Of a stretch of DNA of 36,429 nucleotides, positions 9,562 to 19,393 are shown piece by piece. How positions within the stretch are numbered: position 1 is the stretch's first letter; every line of letters begins with the position of its first letter. Made by a program: the position numbers and the translations under genes. This DNA comes from Verrucomicrobiota bacterium. Its GTDB lineage: Bacteria > Verrucomicrobiota > Verrucomicrobiia > Limisphaerales > SIBE01. The notes under the pieces are model-generated. The model was not told the origin of the DNA. It worked only from the letters and a program-made list of their open reading frames with translations, and did not search any database. Where the stretch lies: contig VHCZ01000034.1 of the NCBI GenBank assembly GCA_016871535.1, forward strand, positions 1 through 36,429, read 5' to 3'.

Positions 9562-10386
9562 CTACGGTTTGTCGTATTCGCCGAGGGAGCGCAGCCAGAT
9601 ATTCCGGAAGCGCATCGGATTGCCGTGATCCTGCAACTGGATGAACATTTCCGGCGCTTGCTTCTTGTTGTAAGTGCCGTTCTCGCGGTGAGGCGAGTGG
9701 CCCAGGAATTCGCGCTTGTGGTGCAAGACGAGGCCGTTGTGGATCACGGTGACGTTGGCTTTCTTGATCAACTTGCCGCTCTCGTCCCAGCGCGGCGACT
9801 CGAAGATGATTTCGTAGCTCTGCCACTCGCCGGGCGGTTTGCTGGCGTTGACCAGCGGGGGTGTCCAACTGTAAAGCGCTCCGCATTGGCCGTCGGGATA
9901 CGTTTTGTTGCCGTAGGAATCGAGGACCTGGATTTCGTACATGCCGTTGATGAGGACGCCGCTGTTCCCGCGCCCCTGGCCGTTGCCTTTGACGACGGAC
10001 GGCGTGGCGAATTCCAGGTGCAACTGGAAATCGGCGAACTTGCCTTTGGTCTGAATGCTGCCCGTGCCGCCGACGACTTCCATGTAACCGTTCTCGACTT
10101 TCCATTTCGGTTCTTTTCCGCCCAGGAGTTCCCACTTTGAGAGGTCTTTCCCATCGAACAAGATCACCGCGTCCGAGGGCGCGGGCGCCAGGTGGCTGAA
10201 GGTTGCAGCCGGCGCGACGATGCGTGGCTGCGGGCGATCGCCGTCATGGACGTGCCATTGCGTGCCGGGAATCATGGGCGTGTCTTTGTAGCCGAGACCC
10301 TGGAGTTCCGCGGCCTGGAGGGAGAGAGGCGCGCCAAAGCCAATGAGAGTGACAAGGAGTTTGTGAAAGCAATGTTTTGAGGTCAT
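9562..10386 (-). CDS. Secreted DUF1080 (3-keto-disaccharide hydrolase type) protein
   Basis: 274 residues. The ATG at 10386 is chosen because it directly precedes a signal peptide (KLLVTLIGFGAPLSLQAAE, cut near residue 25-26); the open frame extends 12 codons further upstream without benefit. The body has the DUF1080 hallmarks: 'ILFDGKDLSKWE' near residue 75, 'WKVENGYMEV', 'GNSGVLINGMYEIQVLDSYG', 'QSYEIIFESPRWDESG', and 'NGTYNKKQAPEMFIQLQDHG' before the final 'FRNIWLRSL'. The family has a concanavalin-like fold and in Planctomycetes and Verrucomicrobia is greatly expanded among exported proteins; some members act on 3-keto-glycosides. The exact substrate cannot be read from the sequence. It lies upstream of the giant protein gene on the same strand, but 364 bases of repeat DNA argue against one operon. 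Confidence 0.88.
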   Translation of the reverse strand: MTSKHCFHKLLVTLIGFGAPLSLQAAELQGLGYKDTPMIPGTQWHVHDGDRPQPRIVAPAATFSHLAPAPSDAVILFDGKDLSKWELLGGKEPKWKVENGYMEVVGGTGSIQTKGKFADFQLHLEFATPSVVKGNGQGRGNSGVLINGMYEIQVLDSYGNKTYPDGQCGALYSWTPPLVNASKPPGEWQSYEIIFESPRWDESGKLIKKANVTVIHNGLVLHHKREFLGHSPHRENGTYNKKQAPEMFIQLQDHGNPMRFRNIWLRSLGEYDKP

Positions 10387-10473
10387 GCGGGGACTTTCTC
10401 TCACGCCATCCAAAAAAGGCAAGCCCTCTTCGACTTTCTAGAATATCGCTTAAGCTGAGGGAATTCGCTTTGA

Positions 10474-10551
10474 CCACGGATGACACGGAGAGCACGGATT
10501 GGAGAGGTCACGGCGCGATTCACTCCAGCTTCCCATCCGTGTGATCCGTGG
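10474..10551. repeat. Inverted repeat of 'CCACGGAT' type
   Basis: The left arm CCACGGATGACACGGAG and right arm ATCCGTGTGATCCGTGG are inverted, enclosing about 45 bases. The building block CACGGAT recurs every 8-9 bases. It lies in the divergent gap between the DUF1080 gene and trxB and has no reading frame. Similar ACACGGAT units are common intergenic filler in this phylum (from memory). Confidence 0.65.
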
Positions 10552-10582
10552 AGAACTTCCCTGCAATTCTCAGTTTGACTTC

Positions 10583-10668
10583 GGTAGGGCGAGCCTGTCC
10601 CCAGCGAGCCGCCTCCAACGTGTTCCCGCGACGTCGGACACGGCTCGCCGGGACGGACTCGCCCTACC
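10583..10668. repeat. 86-bp palindromic element with GGTAGGGCGAG ends
   Basis: The left end GGTAGGGCGAGCCTGTCCCC and the right end (GGGACGGACTCGCCCTACC) are inverted. Inside, AGCGAGCC faces GGCTCGC. It sits about 100 bases upstream of trxB. A partial relative in opposite orientation is seen at 36319-36345 (GGCTCGCTGGGACAGGCTTG). No gene is encoded; it is a non-autonomous palindromic repeat. Confidence 0.72.
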
Positions 10669-10774
10669 CTGGAAACGTTCGCCTTCGTGGGAAGCAGTCC
10701 ATAAAGGGAATTGCTGGAAAACCCCAGCCCGCGCTTGCCAAGATCATCGTGGAACTCTACGTTCAGATTTCTTT

Positions 10775-11704
10775 ATGGAAAAAGTGGTTATCGTTGGAAC
10801 CGGTTGCGCAGGCTTGACCGCGGCGCTTTACACGGCGCGAGCCAACCTCAGCCCGCTCGTTTTTACCGGCGTCATGCCCGGGGGATTACTCACGACCACC
10901 AGCATCGTGGAAAACTATCCCGGATTCCCCGAAGGCATCGACGGGTATGAGCTGATGACGAGGATGCAAAAGCAGGCGGAACGGTTTGGAGCGCGGGTGC
11001 AATTCGGAACGGTGGAAGCCGTCGATCTTTCGCGCCGCCCGTTCAAGTTGACCGTGGATGGCGAAGCGCTCGACGCGCAGACGCTCATCATCGCCAGTGG
11101 CGCCAGCCACCGTCACCTGGGATTGGAAAGCGAGTCGCTCCTGGAGAAAAAGGGCGTCACTTACTGCGCGACGTGCGACGGCGCGCTGCCGGTGTTTCGG
11201 AATCAACCTTTGGTGGTCGTGGGGGGCGGCGACTCGGCGTGCGAAGAAGCGACTTATCTGACGCGGTTCGCGTCGGTCGTGTATCTGGTTCACCGACGAG
11301 ACCAATTGCGCGCCTCGAAAATCATGGCGGAACGCACGCTGTCGAACGCAAACATCAAACCGGTGTGGGATTCCGTCATCACTGAGGTCTTCGACGTGAA
11401 GCTCGACAAGGTAACCGGCGTGCGTTTGAAGAATCTTAAGACAAACGGGGAGAGCACGCTGGACTGCGCCGGGGTTTTCGTGGCCATCGGGCACGTGCCC
11501 AACACGCAGATTTACAAAGGCGTTCTCGACATGGACGAAAACGGCTATCTGATTACGAAGCGCGGGACGGAGACCAATGTTCCGGGTGTGTTCGTCGCGG
11601 GGGATTGCGCGGACCACGTGTACCGCCAGGCCGTGACGGCAGCGGGCACGGGCTGCGGCGCGGCGATCGATGCCGAGCGTTACCTGGCCCGGTTGAATCA
11701 GTAA
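10775..11704 (+). CDS. trxB: Thioredoxin reductase (NADPH, FAD)
   Basis: 309 residues, a normal length for the low-molecular-weight enzyme. I take the ATG at 10775, which places the FAD-binding GTGCAG at residues 8-13 next to the N-terminus; the open frame runs back to 10499 but that part is repeat DNA. The redox-active pair is C131-A-T-C134 (E. coli Cys135/Cys138), the NADPH-binding GGGDSACEEA follows near 150, and the C-terminal FAD motif GVFVAGDCAD is present. It transfers electrons from NADPH to thioredoxin in the cytoplasm. No strong ribosome-binding site is visible. hisB follows after 35 bases on the same strand, so the two may be co-transcribed although their functions are unrelated. 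Confidence 0.95.
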   Translation: MEKVVIVGTGCAGLTAALYTARANLSPLVFTGVMPGGLLTTTSIVENYPGFPEGIDGYELMTRMQKQAERFGARVQFGTVEAVDLSRRPFKLTVDGEALDAQTLIIASGASHRHLGLESESLLEKKGVTYCATCDGALPVFRNQPLVVVGGGDSACEEATYLTRFASVVYLVHRRDQLRASKIMAERTLSNANIKPVWDSVITEVFDVKLDKVTGVRLKNLKTNGESTLDCAGVFVAIGHVPNTQIYKGVLDMDENGYLITKRGTETNVPGVFVAGDCADHVYRQAVTAAGTGCGAAIDAERYLARLNQ

Positions 11705-11739
11705 TCAGTTTCGAGTTTCATGTTTCGTGTTGGTTGTTC

Positions 11740-12402
11740 ATGAAAGTCCGCCAGGCCGAAATCAAACGAGTGACGAAGGAGACGGACATCGTTCTCAAGT
11801 TGCGGATCGATGGTTCCGGGGCGGGCCGGATCAAGACGGGGGTGGGTTTTTTCGATCACATGCTGACGCTTTTCGCCAAGCATGCGGTGGTGGATCTCTC
11901 CTTGCGCTGCCGCGGGGATCTGGATGTGGACGCGCACCACACGGTCGAAGATTGCGGGCTGGCTTTGGGCCAGGCGTTCAGTCAGGCGCTTGGCGATAAA
12001 AAAGGTCTGCGTCGTTACGGAGCCGGATTTCACCCGAAGAATCCGTTCAACGGAGAAGCTTACGTTCCGATGGACGAATGCCTGGCGCGGTGCGTGATCG
12101 ATTTCAGCGGGCGCCCGTATCTGGTCTGGCGGGGAATGGCGGCCCAGGCGCAGAGGAGGATCTCCCCAGCGGACAAGCGGCAGGATATGTCTTCCGCGTT
12201 TCGCTTCGGACTGGCGCGGGAGTTTTTCCAGGCTTTCACGATCGAAGCGCGCTGCAATCTGCACCTGGAACTGCTTTACGGCGATGAGCCTCACCATATC
12301 GTAGAAGCGTTGTTCAAAGCCTTTGCAAAGGCGGTGGACGCGGCCTGCCAGCGAGATCCTCGGATCGCGAACGCAATTCCGAGCACGAAGGGGAAACTGT
12401 GA
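11740..12402 (+). CDS. hisB: Imidazoleglycerol-phosphate dehydratase
   Basis: 220 residues; converts imidazoleglycerol phosphate to imidazoleacetol phosphate in histidine synthesis. Family signatures are clear: 'GVGFFDHML' near residue 35, the first metal-binding motif DAHHTVED, 'VPMDECLARCVIDFSGRPYL', the second metal site EPHHIVEALFKAFAKA, and the terminal STKGKL. It is the single-domain form without the histidinol-phosphatase half found in E. coli HisB. It is somewhat longer than the usual 190-200 residues: relative to the usual pattern there is an extra stretch 'FHPKNPFNGE' before VPMDE, and a longer loop containing 'AQRRISPADKRQDM' between the two beta motifs. The catalytic histidine clusters are intact, so I expect an active enzyme. 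No other his gene lies in this window. Confidence 0.93.
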   Translation: MKVRQAEIKRVTKETDIVLKLRIDGSGAGRIKTGVGFFDHMLTLFAKHAVVDLSLRCRGDLDVDAHHTVEDCGLALGQAFSQALGDKKGLRRYGAGFHPKNPFNGEAYVPMDECLARCVIDFSGRPYLVWRGMAAQAQRRISPADKRQDMSSAFRFGLAREFFQAFTIEARCNLHLELLYGDEPHHIVEALFKAFAKAVDAACQRDPRIANAIPSTKGKL

Positions 12403-12442
12403 TTTGTGCTGAATATGCTTCCCAGCGGGGGCGTCCATTCCA

Positions 12443-13045
12443 ATGACAAAACGCGTCGCATGTTCTGAAATGGAGGACGCAGGGTTAGTCGCGGCGGCCA
12501 AGCGGGGCCGGATGGACGCCTTTGAAGAGTTGGTCGCGCGGCACCGGGACAAAGTTTATGCCCGGGCTTACAGCATGATGCGGAACGAGGATGAGGCCAT
12601 TGATCTTTCTCAGGAAGCGTGGGTGAAGGGCTGGCAGAGGCTGAAGCAGTTCCAGGGCGAAGCAAGCTTCGTGACCTGGATTACGCGGATCGTCATCAAC
12701 CTCTGCCTGGACCAGTTGCGGAAGCAGAAACGAGTTCGCGCGGAGTCCATCGAGCAACTGGATGAGGAACTGGGCGGCGTCGAGCGGCAAATGCCGATCG
12801 TGAATCCGAACCCGACGGAGAAACTGGAGCGCGTCGAACTTCGGCAGAGAATCGACCGGGCGCTCGGCCAGTTGTCCTACCAACACAGGACCGTGCTGGT
12901 CTTGCACGAATTTGAAGAGTTGGAATATAAAGAGATCGCCAAACGCATGGAATGCTCGATCGGGACGGTGATGTCCCGGCTGTTTTACGCGCGACGAAAG
13001 ATGGCGGCTTTGCTCGCCGGGTTGAAACGGGAAGAGTTACGATAA
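12443..13045 (+). CDS. ECF-type RNA polymerase sigma factor (RpoE-like)
   Basis: 200 residues with the two expected regions. Sigma-2: 'DAFEELVARHRDKVYARAYSM' with 'DEAIDLSQEAWVKGWQRL' and 'FVTWITRIVINLCLDQLRK'. Sigma-4: 'LSYQHRTVLVLHEFEELEYKEIA' with the helix-turn-helix 'CSIGTVMSRLFYARRKM'. A linker rich in Glu, Arg and Pro joins them. The next gene starts inside its stop codon (TAATG at 13043-13047), so sigma and anti-sigma are translationally coupled. ATG 12443 is taken as the start; M10 (12470) is possible. The gene starts 40 bases after hisB. The sigma factor presumably directs transcription of an envelope-linked regulon when released by its partner; target promoters were not identified. 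Confidence 0.93.
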   Translation: MTKRVACSEMEDAGLVAAAKRGRMDAFEELVARHRDKVYARAYSMMRNEDEAIDLSQEAWVKGWQRLKQFQGEASFVTWITRIVINLCLDQLRKQKRVRAESIEQLDEELGGVERQMPIVNPNPTEKLERVELRQRIDRALGQLSYQHRTVLVLHEFEELEYKEIAKRMECSIGTVMSRLFYARRKMAALLAGLKREELR

Positions 13046-13521
13046 TGAACACAGAAAACCTCCTGAAATTACAAGCCTGCCTGGATGGCGAGTTGACGGC
13101 CGAGCAAGCTCGGCAAGTGAACGCCTGGCTTGCGAGCGACACGGAAGCTCAAGCGGTTTGCCAGCACCTGCGCGACACAAAAACCTTGCTCGCCGGAAAT
13201 GAGTTGCCGGCCGAGCTGCCCGAAACGCGGGAGTTTTACTGGTCCAAAATCCAGCGAGAAATCACCCGGCTGGAGGCGGAGTCAAATCGCGAGCCTGCGC
13301 CGGTTTCAGCCCGATGGTGGATGCGGCTGGCGGTGCCGCTTGCGGGAGTCACGGTGTTGGTTGTTTTCCTTCTCCTCATGGTCAAGCCACTCTCTCCGTC
13401 AAGTGCCATTGCCGGCTATTTTCACGAGATTGATACACCCGTCGAAGAAGCCAATGCGATTTCGTTTCATTCTCAAGCCGCGGGTATGACTGTGGTGTGG
13501 ATTGACAGCGGCTCCAACTAG
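13045..13521 (+). CDS. Membrane anti-sigma factor partner of the upstream ECF sigma
   Basis: 158 residues. The N-terminal cytoplasmic part (LQACLDGELTAEQARQVNAW, residues 9-28) resembles the helical anti-sigma domain of zinc-finger anti-sigma factors, but the HxxxCxxC zinc ligands are absent. One transmembrane helix lies at about residues 92-115 (RLAVPLAGVTVLVVFLLLMV). The periplasmic tail of about 43 residues ends in SFHSQAAGMTVVWIDSGSN. Overlap with the sigma gene by one base and the topology make an anti-sigma role likely, holding the sigma factor at the membrane; this is inferred from context and domain pattern rather than a family match I can prove. Confidence 0.75.
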   Translation: MNTENLLKLQACLDGELTAEQARQVNAWLASDTEAQAVCQHLRDTKTLLAGNELPAELPETREFYWSKIQREITRLEAESNREPAPVSARWWMRLAVPLAGVTVLVVFLLLMVKPLSPSSAIAGYFHEIDTPVEEANAISFHSQAAGMTVVWIDSGSN

Positions 13522-13549
13522 TGGTTAACAACGCCGACGTAACGCGCAA

Positions 13550-14008
13550 ATGCCGCCGATGAGAGCCGACCTCTTCTTCGTGCCGTTGTTCCTGGGGCTG
13601 GTTTTCACACTCGGAATCGAAAGCGCCGAACCCAAAGGTGGAGACCGAAAATTCGAGGCTCAACTGATTTGGGGAACGGACAAGGAGAAACCTGATGACC
13701 CCAAATTGAAAAAGGTGGATCCGGAATTGGTAGCTGGACTTCAGAAAATCTTCCGATGGGCCCATTACTATCAAGTGACCAACGTTACTTTCGTTGTTCC
13801 GCTCAAGCCGAAGCCAGGCACAAGGGTCAAACTTAGCGATAAGTGTGATATCGAAGTAAGTGACAAGGGTAAACCCATGACCGAAGTCAAACTGTTCGGC
13901 GAAGAGAAGCTTGTTAGGACAATCAACCAGGCGATCCCCCAATGCCTGGTCATCGGCGGGGATGTCCCTAATCAAACGGCTTGGTTCGTGGTTTTGACCC
14001 CGAAGTAG
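13550..14008 (+). CDS. Small exported protein of unknown function
   Basis: 152 residues starting MPPMRADLFFVPLFLGL; M4 (13559) is an equally good start. A signal peptide covers roughly residues 5-27 (LFFVPLFLGLVFTLGIESAE). The mature part has many Lys and Asp/Glu (KGGDRKFEAQLIWGTDKEKP near 29-48), then alternating beta-like segments (VTFVVPLKP, CDIEVSDKGKP, AWFVVLTPK). I do not recognise a family. It follows the anti-sigma gene by 28 bases and probably belongs to the same transcription unit, so it may be a target or accessory of that sigma system. A candidate terminator lies 45 bases downstream. Confidence 0.7.
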   Translation: MPPMRADLFFVPLFLGLVFTLGIESAEPKGGDRKFEAQLIWGTDKEKPDDPKLKKVDPELVAGLQKIFRWAHYYQVTNVTFVVPLKPKPGTRVKLSDKCDIEVSDKGKPMTEVKLFGEEKLVRTINQAIPQCLVIGGDVPNQTAWFVVLTPK

Positions 14009-14053
14009 GCGTTTTTGTCCCTCAAGGCTGCATTTTCCCTTATGCGAAGCGCC

Positions 14054-14075
14054 AGGGCCCCGCACGGGCTCTTTT
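14054..14075 (+). terminator. Candidate intrinsic terminator after the sigma operon
   Basis: AGGGCCC (14054-14060) pairs with GGGCTCT (14066-14072) around a five-base CGCAC loop, with one G-U pair, and the T-run is TTTT at 14072-14075. It lies 45 bases after the stop of the small exported protein and well upstream of gyrB. The T-run is short, so the call is tentative. Confidence 0.45.
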
Positions 14076-14077
14076 GG

Positions 14078-14122
14078 TCTCCACAATAGGCTGTGGTGAA
14101 GAGGCAACATCTCCACAATAGG
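14078..14122. promoter_or_regulatory. Two 13-bp direct repeats upstream of gyrB
   Basis: TCTCCACAATAGG occurs at 14078-14090 and again at 14110-14122. The 32-base spacing is close to three helical turns. The repeats stand about 150-190 bases upstream of gyrB in an otherwise non-repetitive, relatively AT-rich gap. Each copy overlaps a 7-of-9 match to a DnaA box (TTATCCACA). They may bind a regulator of gyrBA, or DnaA, or be coincidental. Confidence 0.4.
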
Positions 14123-14258
14123 TAGTGTTTTTCCCGCCAAGAAATATGAGAATATCATTGTGTTGGGAGCACGGTTTTCTTAGTCTTTGAATCACCTGGA
14201 TTTTGAATCATTCCGACGCCTGGAAACGCATCGGGCGAAGCCGTCGGAGAAGTGGTAA

Positions 14259-16745
<2,487 letters not shown>

Positions 16746-16753
16746 TTTGCCGT

Positions 16754-19393
16754 ATGCCCGAGTCCGACGGTCCCAGCAACATTCCCCAAGGAGGCGACGC
16801 ACCTCTTTTTGCGGCGAACGAAAAGATCGACAAGATCAACGTCGCGGATGAGATCAAAAACTCATTCCTCGACTATTCGATGTCGGTCATCATCTCGCGC
16901 GCGTTGCCCGATGCCCGTGACGGCTTGAAGCCTTCCCAGCGCCGCATCCTGTATGCGATGCACGACCTGAGCCTGTTCCCGAACCGGCAGCACCGGAAAT
17001 GCGCCAAGATTTGCGGCGACACCAGCGGCAATTACCATCCGCACGGCGAGGCCGTGATTTATCCCACCCTCGTCCACATGGCGCAGCCTTGGGCCATGCG
17101 CGAGCCGTTGGTCGATGGGCAGGGGAATTTCGGCTCCGTCGAAGGCGATCCTCCCGCCGCCATGCGGTACACCGAAGCGCGGATGACGCACCTGGGCGCG
17201 GTCCTGATGGAGGACATGGACAAGGACACGGTCGATTTCGTCCCGAATTATGACGAGACTCGAACCGAACCCACCGTTTTTCCGGCCGCGTTCCCGAACC
17301 TCCTTATCAACGGCGCCACCGGCATCGCTGTCGGCATGGCGACGAATATCCCGCCCCACAACCTCGGCGAGATCATCGACGGCATTTGCGCGCAGATCGA
17401 TAACCCCGAAATCACAACGGCGCAGTTGATGAAATTCGTCAAAGGACCGGACTTCCCCACGGCCGGCATGGTCTGCGGGATCGATCCGATCAAACAGTAT
17501 TTCGAGACTGGCCGCGGCAGCCTGAAAGTGCGCGGCAGGGTCGGCCTGGAGCAATTGAAAGGAGCTCGGGAGCAGATCGTCATCACGGAGATCCCCTACA
17601 TCGTAAACCGGAAGACGTTGGTCGAGCGCATTGCGGAGTTGGTCAACGAGAAAATCATCACGGACATCACAGCGGTCAGGGACGAATCCGACGAGCACAC
17701 GCGGGTCGTGATCGAGTTGAAGCGCGATGGGGTCCCCAAGGTCGTGATCAACAACCTTTACAAATATACCCAGCTCGAAACTAATTTCGCGGTCAACATG
17801 CTGGCCATCGACCATGGCCGGCCCAAAATTCTCAATCTCAAGGAACTGATCAATTGCTACATCGAGCATCGCCGCGAAGTGGTGCTGCGGCGGACGCGAT
17901 TTGAACTTAAGAAAGCTGAGGAACGGGCCGAGACGCTCGAAGGCTATTTGATCGCGCTGGCCAACCTGGACGAATTCATCCGCATCATCCGCACCTCGGC
18001 CAACCGAGAGGAAGCGAAGGTGAAACTGCTGGCCTTCGAGTTCACCCGCGCCATGGTCGAACGATTCGGCGTGTTGATCCGCAGCGAAGCCCGCCTCACC
18101 AATGGCCGCTATGCGTTCAGCGAGGCCCAAACCGCCGCCATCCTTGAACTGCGGCTGTATCAACTCACCGGCCTCGAACGCGACAAGGTCAAAACGGAGT
18201 ACACTGAAATCCTTAGCCGAATTGAGGATTTGACGGACATTCTGGCTAAAGAAGCGCGCGTCAAAGCCATCATCAAGGATGAGCTAAAGCAAATCAAAGA
18301 GAAGCATGCCGGGCCGCGCTTGACGGAACTGGTGCCGGACGAAGGCGAGATGGCCATCGAAGACCTCATTGCGAACGAAGGCGTCATCATCACCATCACG
18401 CACAACGGCCTGATCAAGCGCACGAACATCAGTTCCTATCGCTCCCAACGGCGCGGCGGCCGAGGGGTCATTGGCATGGCTACGCGCGAAGGCTCGGCCG
18501 CCGAGGGCGACCGCGAGGATTTCATCGAACACCTCTTCACAGCCAGTACCCACGACTTTCTGATGTTCTTCACGAACACGGGCCGCGTCTATGTGGAGCG
18601 GGTCCATGAGATTCCCGACATGGGAAGGACAGCGAAGGGGCGGAGCATCGCGAACTTGCTCGAGCTGCACACGGGGGAGAAGATCGCCGCGCTGATCCGG
18701 ATCAATTCCAAAACCGGGCCGAACAAGGAAGACATCACCTGGGAACAACCCTTGTTCCTGTTCTTCTCGACGGAAAAGGGCACGGTCAAGAAAACCGCCC
18801 TCGCTGAATTCGCCAACGTCCGCAAAGGCGGAATCATCGCCATCAGCATTGAATCCGGCGATACGCTGATTGATGTCAAGCTGACCAACGGCGCTAATGA
18901 GGTCGTGCTGATCACGCGCGAGGGGCAAAGCATCCGCTTTCACGAGGAAGACGTGCGCCCGATGGGCCGGCCCGCGACGGGAGTCCGCGGCATCACGCTC
19001 GAATCGAGCGACGCGGTGGTTGCGTTGGCCGTTGTGGTTTCTCGCGGCACACTGCTGGTCGCGGGCGAGAACGGAATTGGCAAGCGGACGGATTTCGAGG
19101 AGTACCGGCTCCAGTCCCGCGGCGGCAAAGGCATCATCACGATGAAGACGACGGACCGCACGGGCCACGTCGTCGGGGCGTTGACGGTGCAGGAGGAGGA
19201 CGAAATCATGCTGATCACCGCCGGCGGGCAGATGGTGCGCATCTCCGTCAAGGACATCCGTGAAACCGGCCGCAACGCCCAGGGCGTCAAACTCATCGAC
19301 CTGGTTGAAGGCGACAAACTCCAGGCCATCGCGCCGGTGATCAGCGAAGAGAAAGAAGACCAACAGGAGGAGTTGCTTCCTATCCCATCCTAA
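16754..19393 (+). CDS. gyrA: DNA gyrase subunit A
   Basis: 879 residues. The breakage-reunion domain carries the catalytic tyrosine at Tyr139 in AAMRYTEARM (E. coli Tyr122). The C-terminal DNA-wrapping domain has the GyrA box QRRGGRG at 565-571, which marks gyrase rather than topoisomerase IV, and a later SRGGKGIITM repeat. In the quinolone-resistance region the sequence is HPHGEAVIYP: the E. coli Ser83 position is Ala100 and the Asp87 position is Pro104, so both residues that anchor the drug-bound water-magnesium bridge are missing. The N-terminus (MPESDGPSNIPQGGDAPLF) is a short unstructured extension. The stop codon overlaps by four bases the end of the convergent FecR-TPR-barrel gene. Confidence 0.97.
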   Translation: MPESDGPSNIPQGGDAPLFAANEKIDKINVADEIKNSFLDYSMSVIISRALPDARDGLKPSQRRILYAMHDLSLFPNRQHRKCAKICGDTSGNYHPHGEAVIYPTLVHMAQPWAMREPLVDGQGNFGSVEGDPPAAMRYTEARMTHLGAVLMEDMDKDTVDFVPNYDETRTEPTVFPAAFPNLLINGATGIAVGMATNIPPHNLGEIIDGICAQIDNPEITTAQLMKFVKGPDFPTAGMVCGIDPIKQYFETGRGSLKVRGRVGLEQLKGAREQIVITEIPYIVNRKTLVERIAELVNEKIITDITAVRDESDEHTRVVIELKRDGVPKVVINNLYKYTQLETNFAVNMLAIDHGRPKILNLKELINCYIEHRREVVLRRTRFELKKAEERAETLEGYLIALANLDEFIRIIRTSANREEAKVKLLAFEFTRAMVERFGVLIRSEARLTNGRYAFSEAQTAAILELRLYQLTGLERDKVKTEYTEILSRIEDLTDILAKEARVKAIIKDELKQIKEKHAGPRLTELVPDEGEMAIEDLIANEGVIITITHNGLIKRTNISSYRSQRRGGRGVIGMATREGSAAEGDREDFIEHLFTASTHDFLMFFTNTGRVYVERVHEIPDMGRTAKGRSIANLLELHTGEKIAALIRINSKTGPNKEDITWEQPLFLFFSTEKGTVKKTALAEFANVRKGGIIAISIESGDTLIDVKLTNGANEVVLITREGQSIRFHEEDVRPMGRPATGVRGITLESSDAVVALAVVVSRGTLLVAGENGIGKRTDFEEYRLQSRGGKGIITMKTTDRTGHVVGALTVQEEDEIMLITAGGQMVRISVKDIRETGRNAQGVKLIDLVEGDKLQAIAPVISEEKEDQQEELLPIPS

